Part shown: positions 49,897-57,978 of the stretch, piece by piece
Layout of the letters: each line of letters opens with the position of its first letter
Numbering within the stretch: position 1 is the first letter of the stretch
NCBI GenBank assembly: GCA_947629685.1
Contig: CANREP010000003.1
Span: 1-64,000, forward strand
Origin: an uncultured Phascolarctobacterium sp.
Lineage (GTDB): Bacteria; Bacillota; Negativicutes; Acidaminococcales; Acidaminococcaceae
Length of the DNA: 64,000 nt
Reading direction: 5' to 3'
Notes under the pieces: generated by a model
Told to the model about the DNA's origin: nothing
What the model saw: only the letters and a program-made list of their open reading frames with translations
Database searches by the model: none
Made by a program: the position numbers and the translations under genes

Positions 49897-49925
49897 TGCT
49901 TTTTGAAAAATGACGAGTTATAATA
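49897..49925 (+). promoter_or_regulatory. predicted promoter of SLH porin 1
   Basis: TTGCTT (49897-49902), 17-bp spacer, TATAAT (49920-49925). It would give a leader of about 185 bases that carries the motif at 50016-50036. The rest of the 453-base gap from 49663 holds the tRNA promoter and nothing else I recognise. Confidence 0.6.
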
Positions 49926-50015
49926 TGACTGTAAAATAACTCGCAAAAATATCTATTTTACACATTTCTTGGTTTATAGGATTTCTTGACAAGGATATGA
50001 AGCTGGCAGAACAGT

Positions 50016-50036
50016 AGAGGAAACAAGGCAACTCTT
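50016..50036 (+). promoter_or_regulatory. conserved leader motif of SLH porin 1
   Basis: 21 bases (AGAGGAAACAAGG followed by CAACTCTT) identical to 51724-51744 before porin 2. The start-to-ATG distance is 100 here and 99 there, while flanking leader sequence differs. Likely an mRNA element; its action is unknown. Confidence 0.6.
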
Positions 50037-50115
50037 ACAGGCTTTTGCGGGCGGGACTTCTTTGGCAGGAGATTTTATAAAAATAAATATCTCTATCCAA
50101 GAGGAGGAAATTGAC

Positions 50116-51327
50116 ATGAAAAAATCTTTAGTACTCGCAATGGCTATGGCTCTCGGCGTAACTGCTTCCGCATACGCTGCAAATCCGTTCTCTGACGTAC
50201 CGGCTGGACACTGGGCATATGACAGCGTAAACAAACTGGTTGAAGCTGGCGTAGTAGACGGTTATCCTGACGGCACTTATGGCGGAGACAAACTGATGAC
50301 CCGCTATGAAATGGCACAAATCGTAGCAAAAGCAATGGCAAAAGGCGCTGACGTAGACAAACTGGCAGCAGAATTTGCTGACGAACTGGATACCCTCGGT
50401 GTTCGCGTAGCTAACCTGGAAAAGAAAGCTGACAATGTAAAGATTACCGGCGAAATCCGTTATCATTATGCTGACACTGATGGAGATACTGCTGGTTTGG
50501 ACGGATGGGAAACTAAACTGCGTTCCCGTATCTGGATTAATGGCCAAATCAATGATGATTGGACCTACACTGGCATGATTCAAAACGAACAAGATTTTGG
50601 TAACGATCAAGGCGAGGAAAATACTGAGTTCCAACGTGCTTATGTAAACGGTAAACTGGGCGGCGTAAAAGTACAAGCTGGCCGTTATAACCTGCAATTA
50701 GGCGATAAGAACGTATATGATACTCGTTTTGATGGCGTACAGCTTTCTTATGGTAAAGATGTTAAATTGACTGCTGGTTATGGTGAAGCTCATCAAAATA
50801 AAACTGATAAAAGTAAATACAATGCTGATGAAACTTGGTATGCAGAAGTAAGCGGCAAACTGAGTAAACTTGGTTTGATGGCTGGTTACTATGACTTCTC
50901 CAATGTAAAAGAAGTTGAAGACGTAGATGATACCATTTGGGCTGTTGGCGCTGACTATGCATTTGATAAGAATGTAAAACTGGGTGCTTTGTATCTGAAT
51001 GGTGACCAAGACGGTTACAATGGTTCTGATGACGGTTATGTAATCACTGCTTCCTACAAAGGAGCTAAAGCTTCCGATCCTGGCAGCTGGGGCTTAGTTG
51101 CTAAATACTATGATCAAGGTATGAGCACTTATATCGATCATACCATGAATGGTAAAGCAGATAGCTTGAGAACCGCTGCTTATGAAGGTTTCAAAGGTTA
51201 CAGCGTATTTGCTAACTATACCTTTGCTAAGAACATCGTAGGCCAAGTTGAATGGTATGACCTCGAATCTAAAGAAGGCAGCGTTGACGCAGAAACTCTG
51301 TGGACTCAAGTTGTATTCACTTTCTAA
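50116..51327 (+). CDS. SLH-domain outer-membrane porin (OmpM/Mep45-like), copy 1
   Basis: A 403-residue protein: signal peptide (to about residue 21, SAYAANPF), one SLH domain (about 22-80; NPFSDVPAGHWAYDSVNKLVE and TRYEMAQIVAKAM), a short coiled coil (about 85-112), and a C-terminal beta-barrel ending in aromatic VVFTF. In Negativicutes the SLH domain of such proteins holds the outer membrane to polyamine-modified peptidoglycan while the barrel acts as a general porin. RBS GAGGAGGAAA is ideal. The N-terminal 90 residues nearly match porin 2. Confidence 0.93.
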   Translation: MKKSLVLAMAMALGVTASAYAANPFSDVPAGHWAYDSVNKLVEAGVVDGYPDGTYGGDKLMTRYEMAQIVAKAMAKGADVDKLAAEFADELDTLGVRVANLEKKADNVKITGEIRYHYADTDGDTAGLDGWETKLRSRIWINGQINDDWTYTGMIQNEQDFGNDQGEENTEFQRAYVNGKLGGVKVQAGRYNLQLGDKNVYDTRFDGVQLSYGKDVKLTAGYGEAHQNKTDKSKYNADETWYAEVSGKLSKLGLMAGYYDFSNVKEVEDVDDTIWAVGADYAFDKNVKLGALYLNGDQDGYNGSDDGYVITASYKGAKASDPGSWGLVAKYYDQGMSTYIDHTMNGKADSLRTAAYEGFKGYSVFANYTFAKNIVGQVEWYDLESKEGSVDAETLWTQVVFTF

Positions 51328-51367
51328 TCTTACGATTAGTAAACAACTTCAAATTCAAACAAACTTT

Positions 51368-51396
51368 AAAGGGACAGCGTATGCTGTCCCTTTTTT
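51368..51396 (+). terminator. intrinsic terminator after porin 1
   Basis: Stem AAAGGGACAGC / GCTGTCCCTTT (51368-51378 and 51383-51393), loop GTAT, T-run to 51396. Confidence 0.93.
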
Positions 51397-51640
51397 GTAC
51401 TTTAATTAAGACAAGACTGTTTTGTTTGGAAGTATCTGTATATAGTCATGTATATACTATTAAAATAATCTTGTCTGATATATTGAATTAAAATAAATAT
51501 TTATACTTGGTGCAAGAAATGTTCGTAGTAAAAATAAAAACAATAATATTAAAATAAAAAACAAAAACTCGATAAAAGTGTCTAATTTATATAATTAAAT
51601 TAAAATAAGTAAAAATGACTTGGAAAATATGAAGAATTTG

Positions 51641-51669
51641 TTGCAAAAATGTAAAAAATATGCTATTCT
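51641..51669 (+). promoter_or_regulatory. predicted promoter of SLH porin 2
   Basis: TTGCAA (51641-51646), 17-bp spacer, TATTCT (51664-51669). The leader would be about 147 bases. Confidence 0.5.
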
Positions 51670-51723
51670 CTGAATATAGATTTTGCACAGGTAACTGATG
51701 AAATCAAAAGAAATTTTTTTAGC

Positions 51724-51744
51724 AGAGGAAACAAGGCAACTCTT
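51724..51744 (+). promoter_or_regulatory. conserved leader motif of SLH porin 2
   Basis: Identical 21-base copy of the motif at 50016-50036, 78 bases before the ATG. Confidence 0.6.
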
Positions 51745-51822
51745 GCAGGTAAAGAATTTTTTAAAGATTTTTTCGGTAAGCTGCGCAAAAGCTAAATTTA
51801 TTTTCCGTGGTAGGAAATAGAC

Positions 51823-53037
51823 ATGAAAAAATCTTTAGTACTTGCAATGGCTATGGCTCTCGGCGTAACTGCATCTGCATACGCTGCAAATCCGTTCTCT
51901 GACGTACCGGCTGGACATTGGGCATATGACAGCGTAAACAAACTTGCTGCAGCTGGCGTAGTTGATGGCTACCCTGACGGCACCTATGGCGGAGATAAAC
52001 TGATGACCCGCTATGAAATGGCGCAGATTGTAGCAAAAGCAATGGCAAAAGGCGCTGATGTTGATAAACTTGCAGCAGAATTTGCAGAAGAGCTGGACTC
52101 TTTGGGTGTACGTGTAGCCAAATTGGAAGAAAAGTCTGATAATGTCAAGATTACTGGGGAAGTACGTTACCGTTATGCTGATTCCCATGCAGAAGGTTAT
52201 ACTAACGACTTGCGTTCCCGTATCTGGGTAAACGGACAAGTGAATGATAACTGGAGCTATACTGGCATGGTTGAAAATACCCAGGATTTCGGCAATGACA
52301 ATGGCGACGAAGGAACGAGCTTTAAACGTGCTTATCTGGAAGGCAGATTAGGCGGCTTGGATGTGACTGCCGGACGTTACAATCTGTATGTTGCTGACGG
52401 TAATATTTATGATACCAATGCTGACGGTGTGCAGGTAACTTATGGCGATAAAGTACAGATTACCGGGTTTGCCGGCAAAGGTACAGATTTTGAGTTTGAA
52501 GATGAAAAAGGCTCTTATGGTAATTATGCCGGTGCAGAAGTCCATGCTGAATTAGGTCATGGTTTGAATTTAATGGGCGGCTATATCAATTTCAAAGATA
52601 TGTACAGTACTGGTAAAAAGACTGGGATGGACAATGATATCTGGTATGCAGGTGCTGCGTATAACATTGGCGATGTTACTTTGGACGGTATGTATTTGAA
52701 AGGCGACATGCAAGATGGTCAAGGGAAAAAAGCTGTCGTAGGTGATAACGGTTACGTGCTTGGTATAGCTTATAAAGGCGCTCAGGCTGATGAAGCTGGC
52801 AGCTGGGGCCTGTGGGCAAAATACTATAACCAGGGAGGCCAGACTTATTTAGCGGGTGCGCATACCACTGACGCTAATACTTTTGGTCTTGAAGGTTTTA
52901 AAGGCTACGGTGTGGCAGCAAATTATGCTTTTGCGAAAAATATTGTTGGTACGGTAGCATATTATGATACTGAAAGCAAGATGGACAGTAAGAAGGATGA
53001 TCAAATCATCTGGAGTGATTTGACTTTCCTGTTCTAA
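51823..53037 (+). CDS. SLH-domain outer-membrane porin (OmpM/Mep45-like), copy 2
   Basis: A 404-residue paralogue of porin 1: signal peptide, SLH domain (NPFSDVPAGHWAYDSVNKLAA), coiled coil (FAEELDSLGVRVAKLEEK) and C-terminal barrel ending LTFLF. The SLH part is almost identical to porin 1 even at DNA level, whereas the barrel loops differ strongly, as expected if pore properties or surface exposure diverged. The Shine-Dalgarno site (TAGGAAAT) is weaker than that of porin 1. It has its own promoter, leader and terminator. Confidence 0.93.
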   Translation: MKKSLVLAMAMALGVTASAYAANPFSDVPAGHWAYDSVNKLAAAGVVDGYPDGTYGGDKLMTRYEMAQIVAKAMAKGADVDKLAAEFAEELDSLGVRVAKLEEKSDNVKITGEVRYRYADSHAEGYTNDLRSRIWVNGQVNDNWSYTGMVENTQDFGNDNGDEGTSFKRAYLEGRLGGLDVTAGRYNLYVADGNIYDTNADGVQVTYGDKVQITGFAGKGTDFEFEDEKGSYGNYAGAEVHAELGHGLNLMGGYINFKDMYSTGKKTGMDNDIWYAGAAYNIGDVTLDGMYLKGDMQDGQGKKAVVGDNGYVLGIAYKGAQADEAGSWGLWAKYYNQGGQTYLAGAHTTDANTFGLEGFKGYGVAANYAFAKNIVGTVAYYDTESKMDSKKDDQIIWSDLTFLF

Positions 53038-53046
53038 ATATATATG

Positions 53047-53080
53047 AAAAAACAGAACGGTTTATGCCGTTCTGTTTTTT
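53047..53080 (+). terminator. intrinsic terminator after porin 2
   Basis: 14-bp stem AAAAAACAGAACGG / CCGTTCTGTTTTTT (53047-53060 and 53067-53080), loop TTTATG. Confidence 0.93.
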
Positions 53081-53167
53081 ATTTTTCACTAATAAAATAT
53101 AGTGTATTTTTTAGGGAAATATGGTAAGATATATACATATAAATTTGCTTTTCTGGGAGGAATTATA

Positions 53168-53716
53168 ATGAAAAAAGTTTTACGTTATTTAGTAATGGCT
53201 GTAATGGCAGTATGCTTTGCCATTCCCGGCATTAACGCTGCAGAGGCTGCAACAGTTGCTTTGCTGCCGCTGGCAAACAATGTGCAGGGAGATGACCTGG
53301 CTAACCAGGTGTTTTACAAACAGGCAATGGCTGTTTTAAACAGCAAAAGGGGCTTTGTTATGGTAGAAAATGACAAGCTGACTGCTGTTATTGAAAAAGA
53401 AACTGCAGCTGGTACTCTGCCGAGTGAAAATGCTTTACGTGCTATTGCTAAAGACGGCGATGTAGATATCGTAATTGCTATGCAGCTTGACACCCTAGAA
53501 GATAATGTTATTATGTCCAGTGAAGAAAACAAACTGCAGCTTGATTTGCAGGGATATGCTGTTGCCTATAACAGATTGACCGGTGAATTCTATAAACACA
53601 GAATTTACAGCGATAAAACTGTTCCTGAAGCTGTAACCGCTCGTTGGGACTGGGTACATGAAGAATGGGGCCGCAGTGTAAGACTGGAAATGGATCGTAT
53701 TTTATCCGGCAAATAA
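53168..53716 (+). CDS. hypothetical secreted protein, tandem paralogue 1
   Basis: A 182-residue protein with a signal peptide (to about residue 27, INAAEAA). The mature part begins TVALLPLANN, continues LANQVFYKQAMAVLNSKRGFVMVENDKL, and has DVDIVIAMQLD and RWDWVHEEWGRSVRLEMDRIL near the end. The opening strand, the helix and the later IVIAM strand recall CsgG/DUF799-like periplasmic folds, but I cannot assign a family. RBS GGGAGGA before the ATG at 53168. The gene stands alone with its own terminator, next to a clear paralogue. Confidence 0.7.
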   Translation: MKKVLRYLVMAVMAVCFAIPGINAAEAATVALLPLANNVQGDDLANQVFYKQAMAVLNSKRGFVMVENDKLTAVIEKETAAGTLPSENALRAIAKDGDVDIVIAMQLDTLEDNVIMSSEENKLQLDLQGYAVAYNRLTGEFYKHRIYSDKTVPEAVTARWDWVHEEWGRSVRLEMDRILSGK

Positions 53717-53730
53717 TTGTTTACAAAGAG

Positions 53731-53760
53731 GCAGGATAGCTGTTAGCTGTCCTGCTTTTT
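53731..53760 (+). terminator. intrinsic terminator after paralogue 1
   Basis: Stem GCAGGATAGCT / AGCTGTCCTGC (53731-53741 and 53745-53755, one G-T pair), loop GTT, T-run 53756-53760. Confidence 0.9.
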
Positions 53761-53831
53761 GTTTTAATATTGTTTTCTGCCTTGGAGCTATGATAAAATA
53801 TACTAAATAATATTTTGAAGGATGTGTTGGC

Positions 53832-54377
53832 ATGAAAAAAATTGTACGTTATCTTATGATGTCGTTGTTAGCTGTGTGCCTGACTGTTCCCTGTTTTGGC
53901 GCTGCAGAGGCTGCAACCGTTGCCTTATTGCCGTTGATAAACAACACTGATAATGAACTGGCTAATCAGGTGTTTTATAAGGAGGCTTTAGGAACTTTAA
54001 AAAGGCAGCAGGGGTTTGTCTTGGTAGAAAATGATAAATTGACCGCTGCGATAGCTGCTGAGCAGCTTGATGGTAAGCTGCCAAGTGCTGCTCAGATGCG
54101 CAGTATCGCCGTTGACGGCGGTGTGGATATAGTTATTGCCATGCAGCTTGACGAGCTGAGCAAGACCGTAAGGGCTTCTTCAGAAGAAAGGACGCTTATT
54201 CTGAAATTGCAGGGGCAGGCAGTAGCTTATAATGCTATCACTGATAAAGTGTACAGTCATAAAATCAACTCCAGCGCCAGAGCGCCGGAAGCTGTGACAT
54301 CCCGTTGGGATTGGCTTAATGAACAGTGGGGCCGCCAAGTACGTCTGGAAATAGAGAAAGCTTTAAAGGCACAGTAA
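53832..54377 (+). CDS. hypothetical secreted protein, tandem paralogue 2
   Basis: A 181-residue paralogue of the preceding gene: signal peptide (FGAAEAA), TVALLPLINN, LANQVFYKEALGTLKRQQGFVLVENDKLTAAI in two parts, GVDIVIAMQLDEL, AVTSRWDWLNEQWGRQVRLEIEKAL. Roughly half the residues match copy 1 by eye. A possible promoter TTGTTT-18-TAAAAT lies at 53770-53799. Each copy has its own promoter region and terminator, so they can be regulated apart. Function unknown. Confidence 0.7.
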   Translation: MKKIVRYLMMSLLAVCLTVPCFGAAEAATVALLPLINNTDNELANQVFYKEALGTLKRQQGFVLVENDKLTAAIAAEQLDGKLPSAAQMRSIAVDGGVDIVIAMQLDELSKTVRASSEERTLILKLQGQAVAYNAITDKVYSHKINSSARAPEAVTSRWDWLNEQWGRQVRLEIEKALKAQ

Positions 54378-54385
54378 AATATTGG

Positions 54386-54420
54386 AAAACTCCCGTTATT
54401 GCTGAATAACGGGAGTTTTT
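54386..54420 (+). terminator. intrinsic terminator after paralogue 2
   Basis: 15-bp stem AAAACTCCCGTTATT / AATAACGGGAGTTTT (54386-54400 and 54405-54419), loop GCTG, T-run. Confidence 0.93.
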
Positions 54421-54461
54421 ATGTTATAATTATGCTATAAGATTTTAGAGCGAGGTACTTT

Positions 54462-55364
54462 ATGGATAAGGAAATTTTGCAATATGTGGGTAAAAGCTTG
54501 TATAAGACGCATATTTTAAAAGAGTTTAAACGCTATGTTGTCTTTATGACGCGTTGCCATCTGCATACTCGGTATATGGACGATATTTTAAGCTTTTTTG
54601 CAGCAAATGCTCTGCGGCAGAAAATGCTGCGCGGGACGCCGTCTTTTGTGGAGCAGGTAACACGTTCTTTCTTTTATAAAAACTCTAAATGGGCTGAACG
54701 GGTAGATTTGGTAAAAAATCATATCATGTATTTGGAAGAACAGTTTAAACCTGAGTTTATGGAAAAACTGTATTCTGATAGCCAACGTCTGCGGATTTGG
54801 GAAGACATTTATCAGGATAAACCGTTAGGAATGGATTTATGGTTTCATGGTGGCCAGCGCAAGGAAGGGTGTCTGTCTTTAGTGCTAAACTATGAAGGTG
54901 AAGAGTTGTACCAGATAATGTTCTGGATTGGACATAATAAAGATAAGGAAGCTTCTCTTTTCATTGGCGCGTTGCAGGGGACTCCCAACGGCAGCGAGAT
55001 TATCAAAGGTCTTACAAAGGCTTTTTATGGCTACAGGACCAAGAATCTGATTTTTTACGGGTTGCGCAGCGCAGCAGCATGTATGGGCGTAAAGCATATC
55101 TATGCCGTAGCTAATGAAGGCTATTATGCTATGAATCATATTCGTCGTGACCGTAAACTGAAAACATCTTTAGACGAGTTTTGGCAGGAGTGTGAAGGCG
55201 TACAGTGTGAAGACAAGCGTTTTTACAGGTTGCCGGTGGAAGAATACCGTAAATCTATGGAAGAACTGAAGCCCTCCAAACGTGCCCAACATCGTCGACG
55301 TTTTGCTAAAATGGACGAAATAACGGATTCGATAAAAAATACTTTGGCTGCTTATCAAAAATAA
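54462..55364 (+). CDS. DUF535 (VirK/YbjX family) protein
   Basis: A 300-residue protein with the DUF535 layout: an N-terminal helical part with RLRIWEDI-like residues, a central region (GCLSLVLNYEGEELYQIMFWIG, LFIGALQGTPNG) and a C-terminal part with FYGLRSAAACMGVKHIYAV, ANEGYYAMNH and the basic tail RAQHRRRF. Relatives (VirK, YbjX) are linked to virulence or membrane-peptide resistance in enterics, with unknown biochemistry. There is no signal peptide. A TATAAT box lies at 54425-54430. Confidence 0.82.
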   Translation: MDKEILQYVGKSLYKTHILKEFKRYVVFMTRCHLHTRYMDDILSFFAANALRQKMLRGTPSFVEQVTRSFFYKNSKWAERVDLVKNHIMYLEEQFKPEFMEKLYSDSQRLRIWEDIYQDKPLGMDLWFHGGQRKEGCLSLVLNYEGEELYQIMFWIGHNKDKEASLFIGALQGTPNGSEIIKGLTKAFYGYRTKNLIFYGLRSAAACMGVKHIYAVANEGYYAMNHIRRDRKLKTSLDEFWQECEGVQCEDKRFYRLPVEEYRKSMEELKPSKRAQHRRRFAKMDEITDSIKNTLAAYQK

Positions 55365-55460
55365 AGCAGTTAAAATTTGTATACATTTTGTGTAAAACTG
55401 TATTTTCTACTGAATGTATGTTACAATAATGATATAATATTTCCTTATGGAGGGATTAAA

Positions 55461-56396
55461 ATGAAAAAGCGCATCCTGTCACTTCTAATGACTTTCATTT
55501 TCTGCTTGACTGCAGTCATGCCGGCTTTTGCAGAAGATAATATTTCTGTACCGGCAGCTGATAAAATTACTTCTATGGAAAAAATGCTGTACGGTACAGA
55601 GCAAAGTGGTTCTCTGATTCAGCGTATGGACAGTATTGAAGATGATGTTTATGGTACTGTTACGGCCGATCCGATTTTAGATCGTATTGACAACATGTAT
55701 GACTATCTGGAGGGATCGCCCTCCAATGGTGAAGCATCTTTTGCTACCCGCCTTAATGTGGTGGAATGGCGTTTTAACGAGAGTATGTCCGGCGGACCGG
55801 CAAAATCCCGTATTGAAGCAGTAGAAAGACTGTTAAACGGCAAGGTAATGGAAGGTTCTCTTTCGGGAAGACTGGAAGAACTGCTGAAACTTGCTTCTTA
55901 TGAGGACGGCGTCGTGCCGGTACAAGAAGTTGTATTGCCTAAAGATTCTGTGCTGCAGATCGAATTTACTCAGGAACTTTCCAGCAAGATGAGCCGCGAA
56001 GGCGATCCTGTATATTTTAAGGCAGCAGATAACTTATATGTCAATGATGTGCTTGTCCTTCCTAAAGGCGCTACCGGCGTAGGCAAGGTGAAAAAGGTCG
56101 TACAGCCTGGGATTTTTGGTAAAGATGCCAGAATAGATATTGACTTTACTAATATTTATGCTGTGGATGGTACTACTGTAGCTATCTTTGTCGGTGATCT
56201 TGCCAAACAGCAGGCTGAATCTATTGCCGGTGCGGCTGGCGTTACTATCGGCGGTATGATTATCCTTGGACCTATCGGCGCGGTAGGCGGCGCGTTTGTA
56301 AAAGGCAAGTCTGTAACCATTCCTGTAGGCAGTAAAACATTTGTGCAGACTACTGCTGATACGTCTATTCAGGGCGTAGTTTATCAAGGCTTCTAA
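55461..56396 (+). CDS. hypothetical secreted protein with short helical repeats and glycine-rich C-terminal segment
   Basis: A 311-residue protein; signal peptide to about residue 26 (MPAFAED). Residues about 35-145 hold four or five degenerate repeats of about 25-30 residues of form LxGxxxxGSLxxRIxxIE. A beta-rich domain follows (about 155-255; VLPKDSVLQIEFTQELSSKM), then a Gly-rich hydrophobic stretch (GAAGVTIGGMIILGPIGAVGG) like the glycine zippers of envelope proteins. RBS GGAGGG before the ATG at 55461; a TATAAT box is at 55433-55438. I do not recognise the family. Its place before lptD suggests an envelope role. Confidence 0.68.
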   Translation: MKKRILSLLMTFIFCLTAVMPAFAEDNISVPAADKITSMEKMLYGTEQSGSLIQRMDSIEDDVYGTVTADPILDRIDNMYDYLEGSPSNGEASFATRLNVVEWRFNESMSGGPAKSRIEAVERLLNGKVMEGSLSGRLEELLKLASYEDGVVPVQEVVLPKDSVLQIEFTQELSSKMSREGDPVYFKAADNLYVNDVLVLPKGATGVGKVKKVVQPGIFGKDARIDIDFTNIYAVDGTTVAIFVGDLAKQQAESIAGAAGVTIGGMIILGPIGAVGGAFVKGKSVTIPVGSKTFVQTTADTSIQGVVYQGF

Positions 56397-56406
56397 AAAA
56401 ATCAGA

Positions 56407-56433
56407 AAAAGCTCACTGAAAAGTGAGCTTTTT
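56407..56433 (+). terminator. intrinsic terminator
   Basis: Stem AAAAGCTCACT / AGTGAGCTTTT (56407-56417 and 56422-56432), loop GAAA, further Ts after. Confidence 0.92.
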
Positions 56434-56494
56434 ATTTTTTTATGATATAATATTAACTGGATATTTGTATGCTTTTTATTAAAGGAGATATTCT

Positions 56495-57967
56495 ATGAAT
56501 AAACTGATTTTAGCAACGGCTTTAACACTGGGCATTTGTCTGCCTACCTATGCAGCGCAGTTCGATAATCAAGGCGATGCTGTTTATGAAAGTCCTGTTT
56601 TTGATGAAAACAAGGAAAGTTCAGACGTGGTGGAAAAAAGCGACCGTGAGAAGAAAGAAGTTTTACCGATACATTTAACTGGCGATCATGCTGAATATGA
56701 TAATACCAGCGGTGATTTTTACGTCACCGGTCATGTTGTGGTTACCCAGGGAACGGAACGCTTAGAGACGGTAAAGGCCGTAGGTAATATGAAAACAGGC
56801 GATATATGGTTGGATGAGGGCGGCACTGTTGTCGAGCCTGGAACGAGGATGAACGGGAAATGGGTTCATTATAATTTTAATACCAAGACAGGTGAAATAA
56901 AGGAAATTTACGGTAAAGGGCAAAAGGACTATTTTGAAGCGCCGCATGCAACTATTTATCCAGATAAAATGGTTGTTGATCAGGGCGGGATTACTACCAG
57001 GTGTCCGGCGGTAAAACATCCTCCCTGCTTATCTATAAAAGCTAAGACTTTTGAGATTTACCCCAAAGAAAAAATGGTTGCCAAAGATGTACAAGTCTTT
57101 GTCAAAGGTAAGCATATCTATTCCCGTGACCGCTGGGAGAATAATTTGAGCGATAAGAGCGAAGAACGTATTATGCCCAGAGTTGGTTGGGACGGTAAAG
57201 ACAATGGTTTTTATGCTAAACTGGAAATAGAAAAACCATTTTCTGATAAAACAATTCTTAGAGCAGATATTGCTGATTATTCCAGAGCAGGCTTTAAGCC
57301 CATATATGAAGTTGAGCATAATGAGCGTAATTTTAAGCTGTCCTGGAAGTCGGGCTGGGAAGAGGAAGACGATTATTGGTATGAAAAAGAAACTAACTGG
57401 CGGTTTGATTATAAACGTCATCGTATAGCAGATAATCTTCCTTTGACTTATAGCGCTTATTTTGAGCATGGCTTATGGAAAAGAGAAAGCAATGGCGTAA
57501 AAAGCTGGCATACAGAATATGCAGCGTACTTAAACCATGATCCTATTTATCTATTTAATTCTAAAAATACAGTTTTAAACCTTACAGTGGGTAAGAAATG
57601 GGTACATGAAAGCAGGACTGGCGATTTACGTTCTACCAATATGTATTATGCTACTTTAGGGCAGAAAATCAGCGATAAATGGCGGACTTGGGTAGGTTAT
57701 TATCAGGAAGATGAAACCAGCAGCTTATTTGATTTAGGACAGCCGGATATGGCAAAAGAATTACGTAACGGTATCCAGTATAGGCCTGATGATAAAAATA
57801 CCTTTTCTATTATCAACAGATTTGATTTAGAAAAAGGCAAACAGTATGAAACTGATTATCGCTGGCTACATCGTTTCTGCTGCTGGGCTATTGAATTTGA
57901 GTATGAAAAAGAAATTTATGATAACGATGATACCTTCAGAGTAAAATATTATTTCCTGAACTGGTAA
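56495..57967 (+). CDS. lptD: short LptD-like LPS assembly outer-membrane protein
   Basis: A 490-residue protein: signal peptide (LPTYAAQ), an OstA-type jellyroll (about residues 58-200; LTGDHAEYDNTSGDFYVTGHVVV in two parts) and a C-terminal barrel whose closing strands (YRWLHRFCCWAIEFEYEKE) resemble the end of LptD. LptD places LPS in the outer leaflet. It is far shorter than E. coli LptD (784). Besides Cys15 in the signal peptide it has Cys170, Cys178 and an adjacent pair Cys462-Cys463, which echoes the four-cysteine pattern of E. coli LptD. LptA is encoded at 24.9 kb and heptose genes follow directly, which supports the assignment. No LptE is seen. Confidence 0.78.
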   Translation: MNKLILATALTLGICLPTYAAQFDNQGDAVYESPVFDENKESSDVVEKSDREKKEVLPIHLTGDHAEYDNTSGDFYVTGHVVVTQGTERLETVKAVGNMKTGDIWLDEGGTVVEPGTRMNGKWVHYNFNTKTGEIKEIYGKGQKDYFEAPHATIYPDKMVVDQGGITTRCPAVKHPPCLSIKAKTFEIYPKEKMVAKDVQVFVKGKHIYSRDRWENNLSDKSEERIMPRVGWDGKDNGFYAKLEIEKPFSDKTILRADIADYSRAGFKPIYEVEHNERNFKLSWKSGWEEEDDYWYEKETNWRFDYKRHRIADNLPLTYSAYFEHGLWKRESNGVKSWHTEYAAYLNHDPIYLFNSKNTVLNLTVGKKWVHESRTGDLRSTNMYYATLGQKISDKWRTWVGYYQEDETSSLFDLGQPDMAKELRNGIQYRPDDKNTFSIINRFDLEKGKQYETDYRWLHRFCCWAIEFEYEKEIYDNDDTFRVKYYFLNW

Positions 57968-57978
57968 TGAGGTATAGT

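Larger units (their letters stand above)
51397..51822. other. AT-rich leader region between the porins
   Basis: 426 bases without a coding frame. It contains the porin 2 promoter (51641-51669) and leader motif (51724-51744). The left 240 bases are A/T-rich and show nothing I can name. Confidence 0.6.
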
